This document shows, piece after piece, positions 1 through 10,853 of a stretch of DNA of 64,000 nucleotides. Each line of letters begins with the position of its first letter. Position 1 is the stretch's first letter. The position numbers were made by a program, and so were the translations under genes. The DNA lies in assembly GCF_036373705.1 (NCBI RefSeq), contig NC_089850.1, forward strand, positions 34,892,233-34,956,232, read 5' to 3'. Below the pieces are notes generated by a model, which worked only from the letters and a program-made list of their open reading frames with translations, was not told the DNA's origin and made no database searches. The DNA comes from Amia ocellicauda (Eukaryota > Chordata > Actinopteri > Amiiformes > Amiidae).

Positions 1-1169
1 TTGAAGTGAATTGAAAAGGTTTGTGGTAGAGGTAAAAACAAAAGACAAATAAAGGAGAGAAAAAGACAGACAGGGACAGAAGGGAGAACAGGGAGAGAAG
101 GAGGCCATACAGTGTATATAGACGCTATAGAGCAGGAGCGACGCAGGCCACTCGATGTCCAGGATAGGAGCGGGTGGAGCCGTGGTGTCTGACAGCGCTG
201 GGTTATCAGACAGGCTGTGCTGTCTCCTCACAGGCTGGCGGCCCTGCAGAGCTCAGCAGTCCTGGGCAATGATGACAGTAATTACAGATATGGCTGAATA
301 ATCACTGCCCACAGCCACATTGCACTGTACGTCAGTGGAAAAACTGACTGTCCAGGTGAGTGCCCCCCCCCTTCCCTCTTCATCTCTCTCTCCCCATCTC
401 TGTATCTAATTGTCATTACACCATTAAGTGATTAGTCCTTCTCCCTTGATCTTTCAGCCCATCTGGTATATCTACTCTGTACAACTGGTGTATATATATT
501 GTAAACACTGTACACTTGATAAATATAGACAGGATACATTTTAAACCTAGTGCACATATACTGTATACACTGTACATCTGGAATATGTAATGAATACACT
601 ATACACCTGGACAATATACTGTACACACGGCACACCTGGTGTATATTGACAGACTATACTATACCCCCAATTAATGTCTTGCGTGAGAGTCATTGGGGTA
701 TGACTCCCGGAGTCATTGGGGTAACTGATTGATAGAATAGTCACTGAGTGTCGCTTCTGCCCTGCATCCTGCCCCTCACCACTCACCCCACTGACACACA
801 GACTGTCTCTCTGTGTCCCCCTGCCTCTCTTCCTCCCTGAGCACCTGTAGTGCTAGTGTGTGTGTCTGTGTGTCATTTATGGGGAAATGCAGTAAAGTCT
901 ACTGTCTGTGTGTGAGGGTTGCAGCTGTATTGTCAGTGTAACAGTGTGTCAGTAGTGTAGTGCCTCTGTGTGTGTCAGTGTGTCAGTAGTGTAGTGGCTC
1001 TGTGTGTGTCAGTGTGTCAGTAGTGTAGCGACTCTGTGTGTGTCAATGTGGCACAGGGCAGTACAGTGGCTGTTGTGTGTGTCCATATAGTGTCAATACA
1101 CAACAGCACAGTACAGTGGCTGTGTATCAGTGTCAGTATAGTAGAGTACAGTACTATACAATGATAGTG
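1..1169. other. Intergenic, low-complexity DNA
   Basis: No gene is recognisable. The stretch is rich in purine runs at its start. At about 470-660 there are degenerate repeats of a unit near 30 bases that contains versions of TACACCTGG and TATACTGTACAC. The short open frames here run through these repeats and look like nothing known. Confidence 0.6.
925..1130. repeat. GT-rich minisatellite
   Basis: A unit of about 45 bases containing GTGTGTCAGTAGTGTAG and CTCTGTGTGTGTCAGTGTG is repeated about three times and then decays. Similar GTGTGTCAG/CAGTACAGTGGCTG sequence resumes after 2197, so the Tc1-like element at 1172-2194 appears to have inserted into this repeat tract. Confidence 0.6.
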
Positions 1170-1171
1170 TA

Positions 1172-2194
1172 CAGTACTGTGCAAAACTTTTAGGCATGTG
1201 TGAAAAAATGCTGTAAAGTAAGAATGCTTTCAAAAATAGACATGTTAATAGATTATATTTATCAATTAACTTAATGCAAAGTGAGTGAACAGAATTAAAA
1301 TCCAAATCAAATCCATATTTAGTCGGCCAAGGAAACTTACTGCAGCAGATGAAAGACACATCATGCTTACTTCCCTTAGCAATCGGAAGATGTCCAGCAG
1401 TGCCATCAGCTCAGAATTGGCAGAAAACAGTGGGACCCTGGTACACCCATCTACTGTCCGGAGAAGTCTGGTCAGAAGTGGCCTTCATGGAAGATTTGCG
1501 GCCAAAAAGCCATACCTCCGACGTGGCAACAAGGTCAAACTACTCAACTATGCACGAAAACACAGGAACTGGGGTGCAGAAAAATGGCAGCAGGTGCTCT
1601 GGGCTGATTAGTCAAAATCTAATATTTGTCTGTAGCAGAAGGCAGTTTGTTCGCCGAAGGGCTGGAGAGCAGTACACGAATGAGTGTCTGCAGGCAACAG
1701 TGAAGCTTGGTGGAGGTTCCTTGCAAGTTTGGGGCTGCATTTCTGCAAATAGAGTTGGGGATTTGGTTGGTCCCAAATTTATTCTGAAGCATGACAACGA
1801 CCCCAAACATACAGCAACAGTCATTAAGAACTATCTTCAGCGTAAAGAAGAACAAGGAGTCCTGGAAGTGATGGTATGGCCCCCACAGAGCCCTGATCTC
1901 AACATCATCGAGTCTGTCTGTCTGGGCTTACATGAAGCAACTGATGCTGCCTAAATCCACAGAAGAACTGTGGTTAATTCTCCAAGATGTTTGGGCCAAC
2001 CTACCTGCGGACTTCCTTCAAAAACTCTGTGCAGGTGTACCTAGAAAAATTGATGCTGTTTTGAAGGCAAAGGGTGTTCACTCACTTTGCATTTAGTTAA
2101 TTGATAAATATAATGTATTAACATGTCTATTTTTGAAAGCATTCTTACTTTACAGCATTTTCTCACACCTGATTAAAACTTTTGCACAGTACTG
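1172..2194 (+). mobile_element. Inactive Tc1/mariner element, DD38E spacing
   Basis: Long terminal inverted repeats of about 118 bases run from 1172 inward and from 2194 inward, both beginning CAGTACTGTGCAAAA, with only a few mismatches. A TA dinucleotide flanks each side (1170-1171 and 2195-2196), as expected for the Tc1/mariner target duplication. Between the repeats lie recognisable transposase fragments in shifted frames. The second catalytic Asp (HDNDPKH) and the Glu (SPDLNIIES) sit in one frame with 38 residues between them. That spacing matches the DD38E (Intruder-like) group rather than classical DD34E Tc1. The copy is dead. Confidence 0.85.
1315..2095 (+). pseudogene. Tc1-like transposase pseudogene
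   Basis: The N-terminal helix-turn-helix part is readable at about 1315-1611, for example RKLTAADERHIML and STVRRSLVRSGLHG. It reaches the first catalytic Asp in VLWAD and is cut there by a stop at 1609-1611, where a Glu codon is expected. The remainder lies in another frame and ends with the usual C-terminal portion near 2095, just before the 3' inverted repeat. Frameshifts and in-frame stops rule out a working protein. Confidence 0.8.
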
Positions 2195-2196
2195 TA

Positions 2197-3295
2197 TGTG
2201 TCAGTGTTAGTACAGTATAGTACAAACAGTACAGTGGCTGTGTGTGTCAGTAGCAGTACAGTACAGTGCCTGTGTGTTTCTGTCAGTGTGGGCAGGAAAG
2301 TGCTGATAACTTCTCCTTCGCCATTCTTCACATTCTTTCCAATGGAAACAATCCGGAGCTGGATTAGCCTGTCAGCACCCCCACCCCCAGCATCCCGAAA
2401 CACACACACAAACCCCCCTTCCACACTGACCGACACACTGTCTCCCTCTGTGTGTGTCATTTAATATGTTTGGAAACACTGAGAGGGAGAGAGAGAAACA
2501 GAAAGAGAGAGGCGGAGTGCGAGACAGAGACAGAGACAGAGAGAGCAGGAGGTAGGACTGTGGTAGAGGGCCAGGCCAGGGACTGTTTTATCAGCAAGCG
2601 GGCACTCAGTTCCCAGGCCCTGTGTGTCAGGGAGGCAGGCTGCTCTCAGGCTGGGCACTGCCAGGGGCATAAATAACATAATTGACACTACACAGACACA
2701 CACGGATTGGGACTGTACACTGACACACAGACTGGCACCACACAATGGTTTTACACTTTGGTGACAGAGGAGGAGGAGGGAGATAGAGCAACAGAGACAG
2801 GGAAGGGGGAAGTGTTTGGCTGTTGAAGCTGCTCCAGAGCCTGGGCTGGACGATTTATTAATAGCCAGTACACAGATACAGGGAGAGAGAAGGAGATTGG
2901 GAGAGAAGGGGTCTGTAGAGGGAAATAGGGGGGAAAGGAGGAGCGCAGAGGGAGATAGGAGACGGTGAGGAGACAGGGAGTGAAAGAGAAGGAGAAATGT
3001 TGACTAAGCAGTGTGTCATTGTTCTGTAAATGTCTGTTTGTGGCCTGTATGTATCTGAACTGTTGTATGGTGTTTAAAGCAAGCCTTTTTAGTGCACTGT
3101 GATTAACAGTAAATACATTGGGAAAAGGTTTACAACCTTATTGCATCAATACAAATACATAGAGAGAGACAGAAAAAATGCTAAGATGAGCGCCTAACAA
3201 ACTTTTATATTTTAATTATTTCAAATGAAATGGAAGGGAAAAATAACAAAGCATATATTATAGAAACATATACTATGCTTATTATGTTATAGAAC
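2197..3295. other. Intergenic, purine-rich DNA
   Basis: No gene was seen. GT-rich repeat sequence continues to about 2290. Long GA-rich runs occur around 2470-2560 and 2750-3000. The open frames here are low-complexity. Confidence 0.55.
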
Positions 3296-4026
3296 CTGGC
3301 ACTGCTAGAGCAGTACTGTCAGACTTTGGCTCTGACAGTAAACATGAAGAAAACAAAAACAATTTTTCAGAATAAAGCCAGATGTCAGGAAAGCAGATAC
3401 CATTTCACTTTAAGAAATCCACTACCCATACCTGGGCCTGACTCTCAATGCGTCAGTTAATAATCTGGCAGTGAATGCACTAAGAGAAAATGCCTGCAGA
3501 ATTTAATGCCATTATAAGAAGGCAAAATTAATACCCCAATTCGAATTTGGCAGTAAGTTGACAATATTATGTTTGGCAGTATACTGGAAATATTTTACAG
3601 TTTAATCCAACCCCTTCCTTATATTATATGGATGTGAGCTATGGGGTCCAGTCAGATACACAGCCAGGCAGATGTATGTAGGTATACGTATATACAGCTC
3701 TGGACAAAATTAAGAGACCACTGCACATTTGTCTTAAATCAGCATCTCTCATGTATGGCAGCCATTCCATTCCATTCATATTTTTATTAGGAATTTGGGA
3801 GAAATGTTGTCAGTAGTTTATAGAATAAAACAAAAATTTTCATTTTACCCAAACACATACCTATAAATAGTAAAACCAGAGAAACTGATAATTTTGTAAT
3901 GGTCTCTTAATTTTTTCCAGAGCTGTATATGATTTAATTTTTGTTATTGCTGTTGAACTTGTTATTCAGTTGTATTGTATGTTCTGTGCAAAACTCATGC
4001 CAATAAAGCAACCTTTGAATTTTAAA
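3296..4026 (+). mobile_element. Non-LTR retrotransposon 3' fragment, sense strand (copy E)
   Basis: Translated on the plus strand, the region from about 3300 reads as a decayed piece of the same reverse transcriptase found at 42.5-52.4 kb: EQYCQTLALTVNMKK, then FQNKARCQES and the part preceding the thumb. The 3' end carries the family signature CATGCCAATAAAGC followed by CTTTGAATTT. It is heavily 5'-truncated and frameshifted. Unlike most other copies it is not next to a CT/GA microsatellite. A MITE (3695-3925) is nested inside it. Confidence 0.7.
3695..3925. mobile_element. Tc1/mariner-type MITE, 231 bp
   Basis: Both ends begin CAGCTCTGGA followed by AAAATTAAGAGACCA on opposite strands, giving inverted repeats of at least 25 bases with one mismatch. 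TA dinucleotides flank both ends (3693-3694, 3926-3927). There is no coding capacity. It interrupts the older LINE fragment, so it is the younger insertion. Confidence 0.85.
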
Positions 4027-4859
4027 ATAAAAGGACAAATATATGGATATGGATATGGAGGAGATGAAAGGTAACAGAAGGTAGAGAGAAAAGGCAGAAG
4101 GAACAAGAGGGAGAGCAGAGAGAGGGTGAAGACAGGCTCAGCTCACAGGCAGGAGAAGTGTCTCACTGTTCAGCGTTCACTCTTCCTGTCCCCTCCTCTA
4201 CCCCTGACCCCTCTGTGGCCCTCTCCCCCTTCTCTCCCTCAGGAGCAGGATTGAGAAAGGACAGGAATGTTTAAAAACAATAAACTGTGTGAGGATTTTA
4301 AACTCTATTAATATACTGCGCTCTTCCCTTAGAACTAAACACACACTGACATACACATATTTCATCTGGCTTCAGTAAAAAATAACTCCACAACAAAACA
4401 ATGGAGCAGTTTTAACTTATTTGATACAAACAATGAAAAAAAAACACATTTAATTGTTTCTCAAAGTGGGGATGTCCCCAGAACGTAGTTTTATCAAGAG
4501 TTACTATCTTTGTGGGGACATTTCCATATTTAGACACATACTGTGTACATGCACAATGACATATTACAATATACACACACATTTATATACAAGAATATTG
4601 GCTCACATTCTGATAGTAAAAATTAGAGACCTGGAAAGAAAGAGAATACAGAAGAGGAAAAGGAATGGAGAGAGGAAAGAAAGTGAGTAGGAGAGAGGAG
4701 AGGATAAGAAAAGAACAGAATAATGAAAAAATATAAATCTTTCAAACAGCACGATTAGGCAGGACTGCTTGCCATCCAGATGTAAACACACAGCGCCCCC
4801 TAGTGGCGCCTGCGCGTAGCAAGGTGAGGGTTGAAAGTTCAGAGGTCATTGTGTCAGCT
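4027..4859. other. Intergenic, nothing recognised
   Basis: The stretch is purine-rich (4030-4140, 4620-4730) and AT-rich elsewhere. No gene, RNA or mobile element was identified. Confidence 0.5.
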
Positions 4860-5129
4860 ATGGCGGCCGCGGAAACAGGCGCAACCCGTCCAGAGCACTG
4901 CCGCTCTCCCTGCCTGTAGCAGGGGCCGGAAACGGGACTTGAACTTTGTACTTTTAAGAGTATATAGATATATTGTTTTGTTATTTTTAAAATCTATTTT
5001 ATACACTTTTTGTATTTACCGTGTTATTTGTATTGCTATACTTGGATTGATGTGGCTTTGCGCCCGACCGCCCTAACCCCGGGGATCCGCCTGACTGTTA
5101 TTGCTGTGGAGAGACGGGACCGGCGACAG
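4860..5129 (+). promoter_or_regulatory. lclat1: Putative lclat1 promoter and non-coding first exon
   Basis: A CpG-richer segment starts near 4800 (GCGCCTGCGCGTAGC, then GGCGGCCGCGGAAAC). The segment ends at 5129 in CGGCGACAG followed by GTGAGAAG, a strong splice donor. No long coding frame is present. The first coding exon of lclat1 downstream begins only one base before its ATG behind an AG acceptor, so an upstream non-coding exon is required. This is the best candidate on this strand. The transcription start is not visible. Confidence 0.4.
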
Positions 5130-5241
5130 GTGAGAAGAGGGAGAGAGGGAGAGGGAGAGGGAGGGAGAGCGACTGTGTGGGTGTCTGTCTTCAGTTTGGA
5201 GGAGAGAGTCTGTGCGGTCCTGCCCAGCCCGTCTCCCTTCT

Positions 5242-5270
5242 CGACACACACACACACACACACACACACA
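5242..5270. repeat. (CA)n microsatellite
   Basis: About 13 CA units, followed shortly by three CCATAA-type units at 5288-5305. Confidence 0.9.
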
Positions 5271-6214
5271 GCGCGGCTAGTGACTACAACCATAACCATA
5301 ACCATAACAATAACAAACAGACTAGAAATATGACAGGTAGTGTGGCATCATTTCAGTGCAATAGTGAGTTGGCACATTTTTTTTCAAATCATGCACAAAA
5401 AGTTAGCTACAACTCGACAAAGGGGTTACTATGCGCGTTGAGATCATACTATAATAGTAGTAATTAACTATCTTAGGCGGGTCTCATACAGAACCAACGC
5501 TGGAGTTGCGCAATGTATTTATTGCTACATAACTGAAGCCGTGGTAGCGCAGATCTGCGCAGATCTGCACAATTCCGCCGATCCCATTGGTGCAGCAGCG
5601 CAGAATCGCGCAGAACTTCGCAAATCTGCCCGAATCTGAACTACACGATAGCTACCAGAATTCAGAGTCCTTAATACACCCGACAGCAGTTCGTGTCGTG
5701 GGCTGATCTTGCACACTGGGCAGTGTTGAGTAAGGCTGTAGTGGTGATGACTGCATTATAATGTGTATTATTAGAAGTACTAATGGTAGTTGTTGTTAAT
5801 AATCATATTTGTGTTTCATATAATACAATCAGTAAGCAATATTGTATTATATTTACAGCAGCACACAGGTGCAGCTGTAAACAAAACGTGTCCCTAAACA
5901 AAATAGCTTGTAAATCAAACAGATGGATTGGCTAGTGTGTGAGTGTTTATGTGGGGGATTAAAGTTGTGTAGCCTATTTATTATCCTGGCTCTCACCGGG
6001 CCACCAGTGTACTTTAAGCCGGTTACAGTGTTTTGCTCAGTTTATTTTTTACCTCCGCCCAGGCTGGCTCATCTTCTGGGATTTGCTGTGATCATGACAC
6101 GTTCAGACGGAGTGAGGTCAGGGAAGGATGATTGTGCCAGCAATTATTATTTCTCAGTTTCCTATTCAGGGTGACTTATAACTGTTACAATATATCACAT
6201 TATTTTTTACATTT
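5271..6214. other. Presumed lclat1 intron 1, unassigned part
   Basis: No gene was recognised. A short stretch at 5545-5640 is rich in CGCAGATCTGCG-like units and looks locally repetitive. The rest is AT-rich. Confidence 0.4.
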
Positions 6215-6362
6215 TACTCATTTATGCAGCTGGGCATTTACTGGAGTAATCTAGGTAAAGTACCTTGCTCAAGGGTACAACAGCAGTGTCCCTCACCTGG
6301 AATTGAACCCACAATCCTCTGCTCCAGAGTGGAGCTCTAACCACTACTCCATGCTACTGCCC
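6215..6362 (-). mobile_element. tRNA-derived SINE
   Basis: Read on the minus strand, the element starts near 6362. It contains an A-box-like TAGCATGGAGTAGTGG and a B-box-like GGTTCAATTCC at tRNA-like spacing. The tRNA-unrelated body and a short A/T-rich tail follow near 6215. This is the layout of a polymerase III SINE. It is too diverged to be a functional tRNA gene because no cloverleaf anticodon arm was found. Confidence 0.7.
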
Positions 6363-6569
6363 ACCCTCCACACTACACACTACAATTGACACAGTGTGGC
6401 AGATGTACCCCTAATACCGGTGTCTGCTGTCTTCAATGAGGATTGGTAGAAATTTCTATAGGTGTGTAGAATGCCACTGTGAATCGTGTGTGGCAGTGAA
6501 ATAGAGCAGTGTTGTGTAATTGTGTGTTGTGTTCTATACACCATCACGTATTTTATCGTGCCCTGTTAA

Positions 6570-7629
6570 GGCCCTTACACAGTGCCGCAACAAACGCCAG
6601 CATTCCACACATTCTCTTGTTGGCGGCTGGGTTTAGAATATTTGGAACAACTCATTTTCACACGGCCCCACCAAACTGCAACAAATGACTGTTTCTGTTC
6701 ATCTTTCTGAGAAACCACTCCTGCCTTGGAGTCACTCGCCCTCCACTTCCTGAGGCAGGTGTCTTCAGATACCGATTGTACTGGGTCCGCATGTAGTACA
6801 TTTTATTTTTGATCTCAGCATCTGTGAGACAACCATCCATAAGTTATTAGGCCTTGGCAGTGTCAAACTTGATACCAATCTAATTGTAGGCATGATTGTA
6901 ATGGGAGAAAAAAGTAGGCTACACTGAAATGTAGCCTAGAGCTAGTTTTGTGATTCTGTAAAGTTTGAATTACAAGGGGTTTATCAGTGACTGAATTGAC
7001 CGGCTGTATCCAGTTGACCGCTATCTAGTTATTTAGCTTTACTGTTAGCTACTAAGTAGCTAACGTTAGCCAGAAAGCTGTGTAACATTAACTGCAACAT
7101 TGTTTTCGGGCTGCTTGACATCTCCTCCAAATTGAATGAAGTAACGTTAGCTATAAAGTTCAAATCAACTAACACTGTTCAACTGAAGTTATAGATAAGA
7201 TACGTATAAAATGATAACGTTATTGTTATTGAAATAAATGAAGTTATTGTAGACTACTGCGCTAACGTTAGAGACCCACCTGAAGGTCCACCAACGTTTC
7301 TTCTTTCGAAGTTCTGCCATCTTGTCTAGAAATTAACTTGACTTAAATAATAATGGTCCCCCGCCAGCATGCTTTAGTTTCCGTAGAGTTGGCAGGAAAA
7401 CCTACCCCGTTGTTTTGGAAAGTGCAGACGCTACACCTTAGTTTTCTGGAAAACTGTAGCACACTGGTCAAACATAACCCCAACAAAAGCAGATTGAGCA
7501 AGTTCAATCAAGAAACAAATTATTCCAACGAACAAACTCCAACAGGCATATCACACAAAGACAACAACTGTTGGGTGTTGGTGCTTGTTGGCATTTGTTG
7601 GACATTGTTAGGGCAGTTGTGAATTGGCC
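6570..7629 (-). mobile_element. Non-autonomous DNA transposon with MADF/Myb-like fragment, TTAA flanks
   Basis: The ends are imperfect inverted repeats: GGCC then CACAGTGCCGCAACAAACGCC on the left, and GGCC then CACAACTGCC with AACAA/GCCAACA motifs on the right. TTAA stands directly outside each end (6566-6569 and 7630-7633). On the minus strand the interior holds a short start-like exon near 7320-7280 and a MADF-like piece at 6658-6840. No transposase catalytic domain was found. MADF/Myb-like accessory proteins belong to PIF/Harbinger elements, whose target site is normally a 3-bp TWA, so the TTAA flank is unexpected. Confidence 0.5.
6658..6840 (-). pseudogene. MADF/Myb-like DNA-binding domain fragment
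   Basis: The 60-codon frame reads IKNKMYYMRTQYNRYLKTP then SGSGG and PRQEWFLRKM. This resembles the second half of the MADF domain found in the accessory protein of PIF/Harbinger transposons. A separate upstream piece on the same strand near 7320 starts MAELRKKKRWW and ends at a GTGGGT donor, as if it were the first exon of the same gene. The middle of the domain was not found. Family assignment is from motif memory only. Confidence 0.45.
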
Positions 7630-7633
7630 TTAA

Positions 7634-8932
7634 GACAATCGACAGGTATAGAGGTATCAGCCTCACTACATCAACAACATCAGGACAGCACGTTATCGCA
7701 CCACCTTTCAGCACCTCCTTAAGACATGTTTACATGAACACCTGTAGACCCTCTTCTCTTTTATCTTCATCTTATTCACTGTAAAGTCTGGACCAGTGTG
7801 TCAGACAGTGTAACAGTCATTCAGCCAGTCAGTTAAGTTGGCTTCATGACTGAAACTGTTTACAAAGACAGGCTTCCCATTACATCTGTGTCTGGCCCGC
7901 TATCTCAATTGCTGTTTACATAATGTCTTGGTAATAATACAGTAATAATAATAACAATAAAAAGTGCAATAGAACTTTAACTTGTAATTGAACGAGGTGA
8001 TTGTAATCTATCTCACTGACTAATGGAAAGAGATAGCTCAGACACTGTGATTCTGGCTCACGGTGCTGACGTGACTGCACTTCACACTTAACTATGATGT
8101 GTCACCTGACCACAGGTGTGTAGGCGTGACAGGTGAAGTGCTGAGTCAGACAGTGAGAGTGTGTGCTTGTATGTCTGTGTGTGTCTGCCTGTATGCCTGT
8201 GTGCATCGGTCTGAGTCTGTCTCTCCATGTGCGTCAGTCAGCCCTGCTGCGTTTAATCCCTAACCAGTGGAAAAATCTAATTGCCCTGTTTATCCTGCTT
8301 GCTCAGCAGTGCTCGTTAGCAGCAGTAATCAGGTGCTTCTCATGAAAGCATCCTTGAACCATGGCCGTGATGATTTGAATATAAAAAACATTCTGAAACT
8401 AAATGGTAAAACCTTAACCTTATTATTATTATTTATTTATTAGCAAATGCCCTTGTCCAAGATGGTAATCTAATGTATTACAAGTAAAATAAAAAAATAA
8501 GAAAACAGTGTATATTGTCAAATGTCTAGTAGTCTATAAAAATAATTTTAAAATATAGACATCATAATATGGATAATATAATGAAAAAACATGGTGTCCA
8601 TCAACCCATTTCTCATTACCGCAGTATGTGTTCATTGCCCTGTCAAAATCATAACAGTATTGCCAATAAAGTCTTATTCTCCCATGATGCATCAACAAGA
8701 GGAGAAGTATGCTAGTCTCCTCACTTTGATTCACTAAAAATGTTGTACTTCTATCTAAACCCCCTGTTCCTGACACGATAGTTTCTCATTACGGCTATTG
8801 ATGATAAATTGGTATCATCATTATTTTTATTATACATTTTTGATCAATATTACAGTCTTTAAAATGCTCTACAAGATGATGTATTCATTTTTACTGAATC
8901 AAAAAGGCTGCCCCTAATGTTAGCATTTTTCA
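7634..8932. other. Intronic/unassigned DNA with a SINE-tail fragment
   Basis: No gene was recognised. At 8420-8480 the sequence TTTATTAGCAAATGCCCTTGTCC resembles the 3' tail shared by several fish SINE/LINE families. The tail is related to the one at 20475-20546. GT-rich microsatellite-like sequence occurs near 8155-8220. Confidence 0.4.
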
Positions 8933-9232
8933 CTAGGCCTTCTCATTACTGCAATGTATTATCTCATAACCCCTATTTTCATTGGAAATAAGCTGTTTCC
9001 GCTGCTGATTTAGGAGTTTCTTGGTGAATTCAAGACTCCTGTTGTGATGCCTAAATTCATCAAGAACATCTCCATAAATTAGTTTGAGGTCCTTATTTAT
9101 GTACAGGTGCACTAGCCCATTAAGTCTTTTGTCTTTCATTGTGGATTGCACAACAACATTGTGGAGTTTTAGCGCACTGAATGATCGCTCCCCAGTTGCT
9201 GTTGTAACAGGCAGCAATTCCGTTAACTCCAT
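8933..9232 (-). pseudogene. hAT transposase C-terminal fragment
   Basis: The minus-strand frame contains LLPVTTATGERSFSALKLH followed by STMKDKRLNGLVHLYI. This is the pattern of the C-terminal dimerisation region of hAT-type transposases (conserved ATGERSFSALK and RLNGL). Upstream domains are not identifiable at higher coordinates, so this is a remnant. Short copies of TTCTCATTAC plus G/C lie around it at 8608, 8780, 8940 and, inverted, 9612. They may be subterminal repeats of the element. Confidence 0.6.
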
Positions 9233-9900
9233 TAAAGAGTTCTCAGAACTGGGTAGGTACTGCGTCGACAGAGCATCTAGGACCCACTTTGGTCACATAT
9301 CAACTGGCTGGCATGCCTAATAATAAATAAAAGCCATGGAATGTGATTTATTATGAGAGTAAATGGTACTGAGGAGGGTTTAGGGGTCTTCAACTACAAC
9401 TACATCAATTATCATGTTTATATTAATTCAGAAGTAGGCAACATTACGCATAAAATCAAGTAATATTTTTTTAATCTCAACCCAATGGATGGATGTCGGC
9501 CTAGGTGACCGCCTGTATAGCCTATGCCTAATAAAGTAAAGAATTCTATTTTGTCCATTACTATAGCTAGCTTAGAGCTACTTAGCAATTAAAAACATGT
9601 TAAAATGTTATTGCAGTAATGAGAAATTTCATTCACTTGGTACAAAAAGCACAAAAAGGTGTAAAAAATAAGTAGTCTCTTTGAAATCAACATTTATATT
9701 GACTTTAGACCCTACTAAGCATAATCCAAAGAAATGTGTTGGCCAATATCATTTAAAAAAACTCACATTGAATCACCCAATTAGAGCTGATACAGAGGAA
9801 GGTTGAAGTCATTCCCATCCCTCTTGCTCTGTCTCCCACTCCTGCCCTCCTCCCTTGATATTACTGCAGAGTCATGCTGAGATGTCAGTCAGGGACTAGG
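9233..9900. other. Intronic AT-rich DNA
   Basis: No gene was recognised. It may include the rest of the decayed hAT element up to about 9625, judged only from the inverted copy of the TCTCATTAC motif. Confidence 0.4.
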
Positions 9901-10416
9901 CCAAGGGCTGGTCGCATAAAACTATTTTAGACTAGTCTAAACCATGCAGTCTAAACCATTAGATTAGTTTTAATTTGACAGTCAGACTAGTCTAATGCAA
10001 TTATGCAAACTAATGCAAACTAGTCCTCCAGTACACAGATGTTTGTTTGTATTTGTACAAGTATTTGTTTGAGCATATTCCATCATTTCTGCATGTTTTT
10101 AACAGACCGCACAGCACAAACAAAGCGCCTTGATGCTTTTAACTTACATTTTTATCCCACACCAAATCATATATTTTTTTAAATTATATTTCAATAACTA
10201 ACATAGATTTTCAGTTACTCGTCACTATTTTAGAGAAGTGTCCGCCTCGTTTTTCCTTTTCTTCAAGTGTCTTAAAATTCCCAGAATACGTTGTGTGATT
10301 GACTAAGAAAGAGCAGTCTAAGGAAAGACTGTTTCATGCAACAGTGTCTATTGTTAGTGTGACTTATAATCATAATAAGACAAAGACTTAGCCAATGTTT
10401 ATGCAACAGGCCCTAG
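9901..10416. mobile_element. Putative MITE with imperfect inverted ends
   Basis: The left end has AGGGCTGGTCGCATAAAAC and the right end, inverted, AGGGCCTGTTGCATAAAC. Sub-terminal copies of GACTAGTCTAA-like sequence follow the left end. No coding frame is present. The ends and target duplication are not clean, so superfamily is left open. Confidence 0.4.
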
Positions 10417-10853
10417 GACTCGGGCCAACAGGTTCTATGTCAGCACAGTATACTATAGTATAGTATTGTTTACCACAGTGATTTTTCTAACACATCGATA
10501 ACAGCAGAGCAGCTCCATTCACTGGTTCAGGCTTTAGCAGCCTGATGATGCAGGAATCTCGGGTGTTTCTGAGCAGGAGAGAGGTGTGTTTCTGTGTGGG
10601 TGTGTTTGAGAGCATGAGACTGAGAAAGTGATTATATTGCTGAGCTGGAAGGTCATTCACCTCTCCAGTACTCCTCCTATTTTCAATCAAACACTCAGTT
10701 ACGGTGCTGTTCAGGTGGCTTATTGTACTGTAACAGGACTATTCTACTGTATTGTAACTCCTGTAACACTGCTGTTGTGTTGCCTTGTTGTAAACTGTAC
10801 TGTTGAGCAGAACAACTGTAACTCCCCCCTCTCTCTGTGTGCCGTGTGGCAGG

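Noticed and set aside
900-1130. Regularly spaced repeats as a CRISPR-like array
   Set aside because: Units vary, there are no unique spacers, and the genome is vertebrate. It is a GT-rich minisatellite.
5280-5310. CCATAA repeats as possible telomere-like sequence
   Set aside because: Only three imperfect units, and the vertebrate telomere unit is different.
6215-6362. A tRNA gene on the minus strand
   Set aside because: A- and B-box-like motifs are present, but no full cloverleaf with anticodon arm. The body continues as a SINE.
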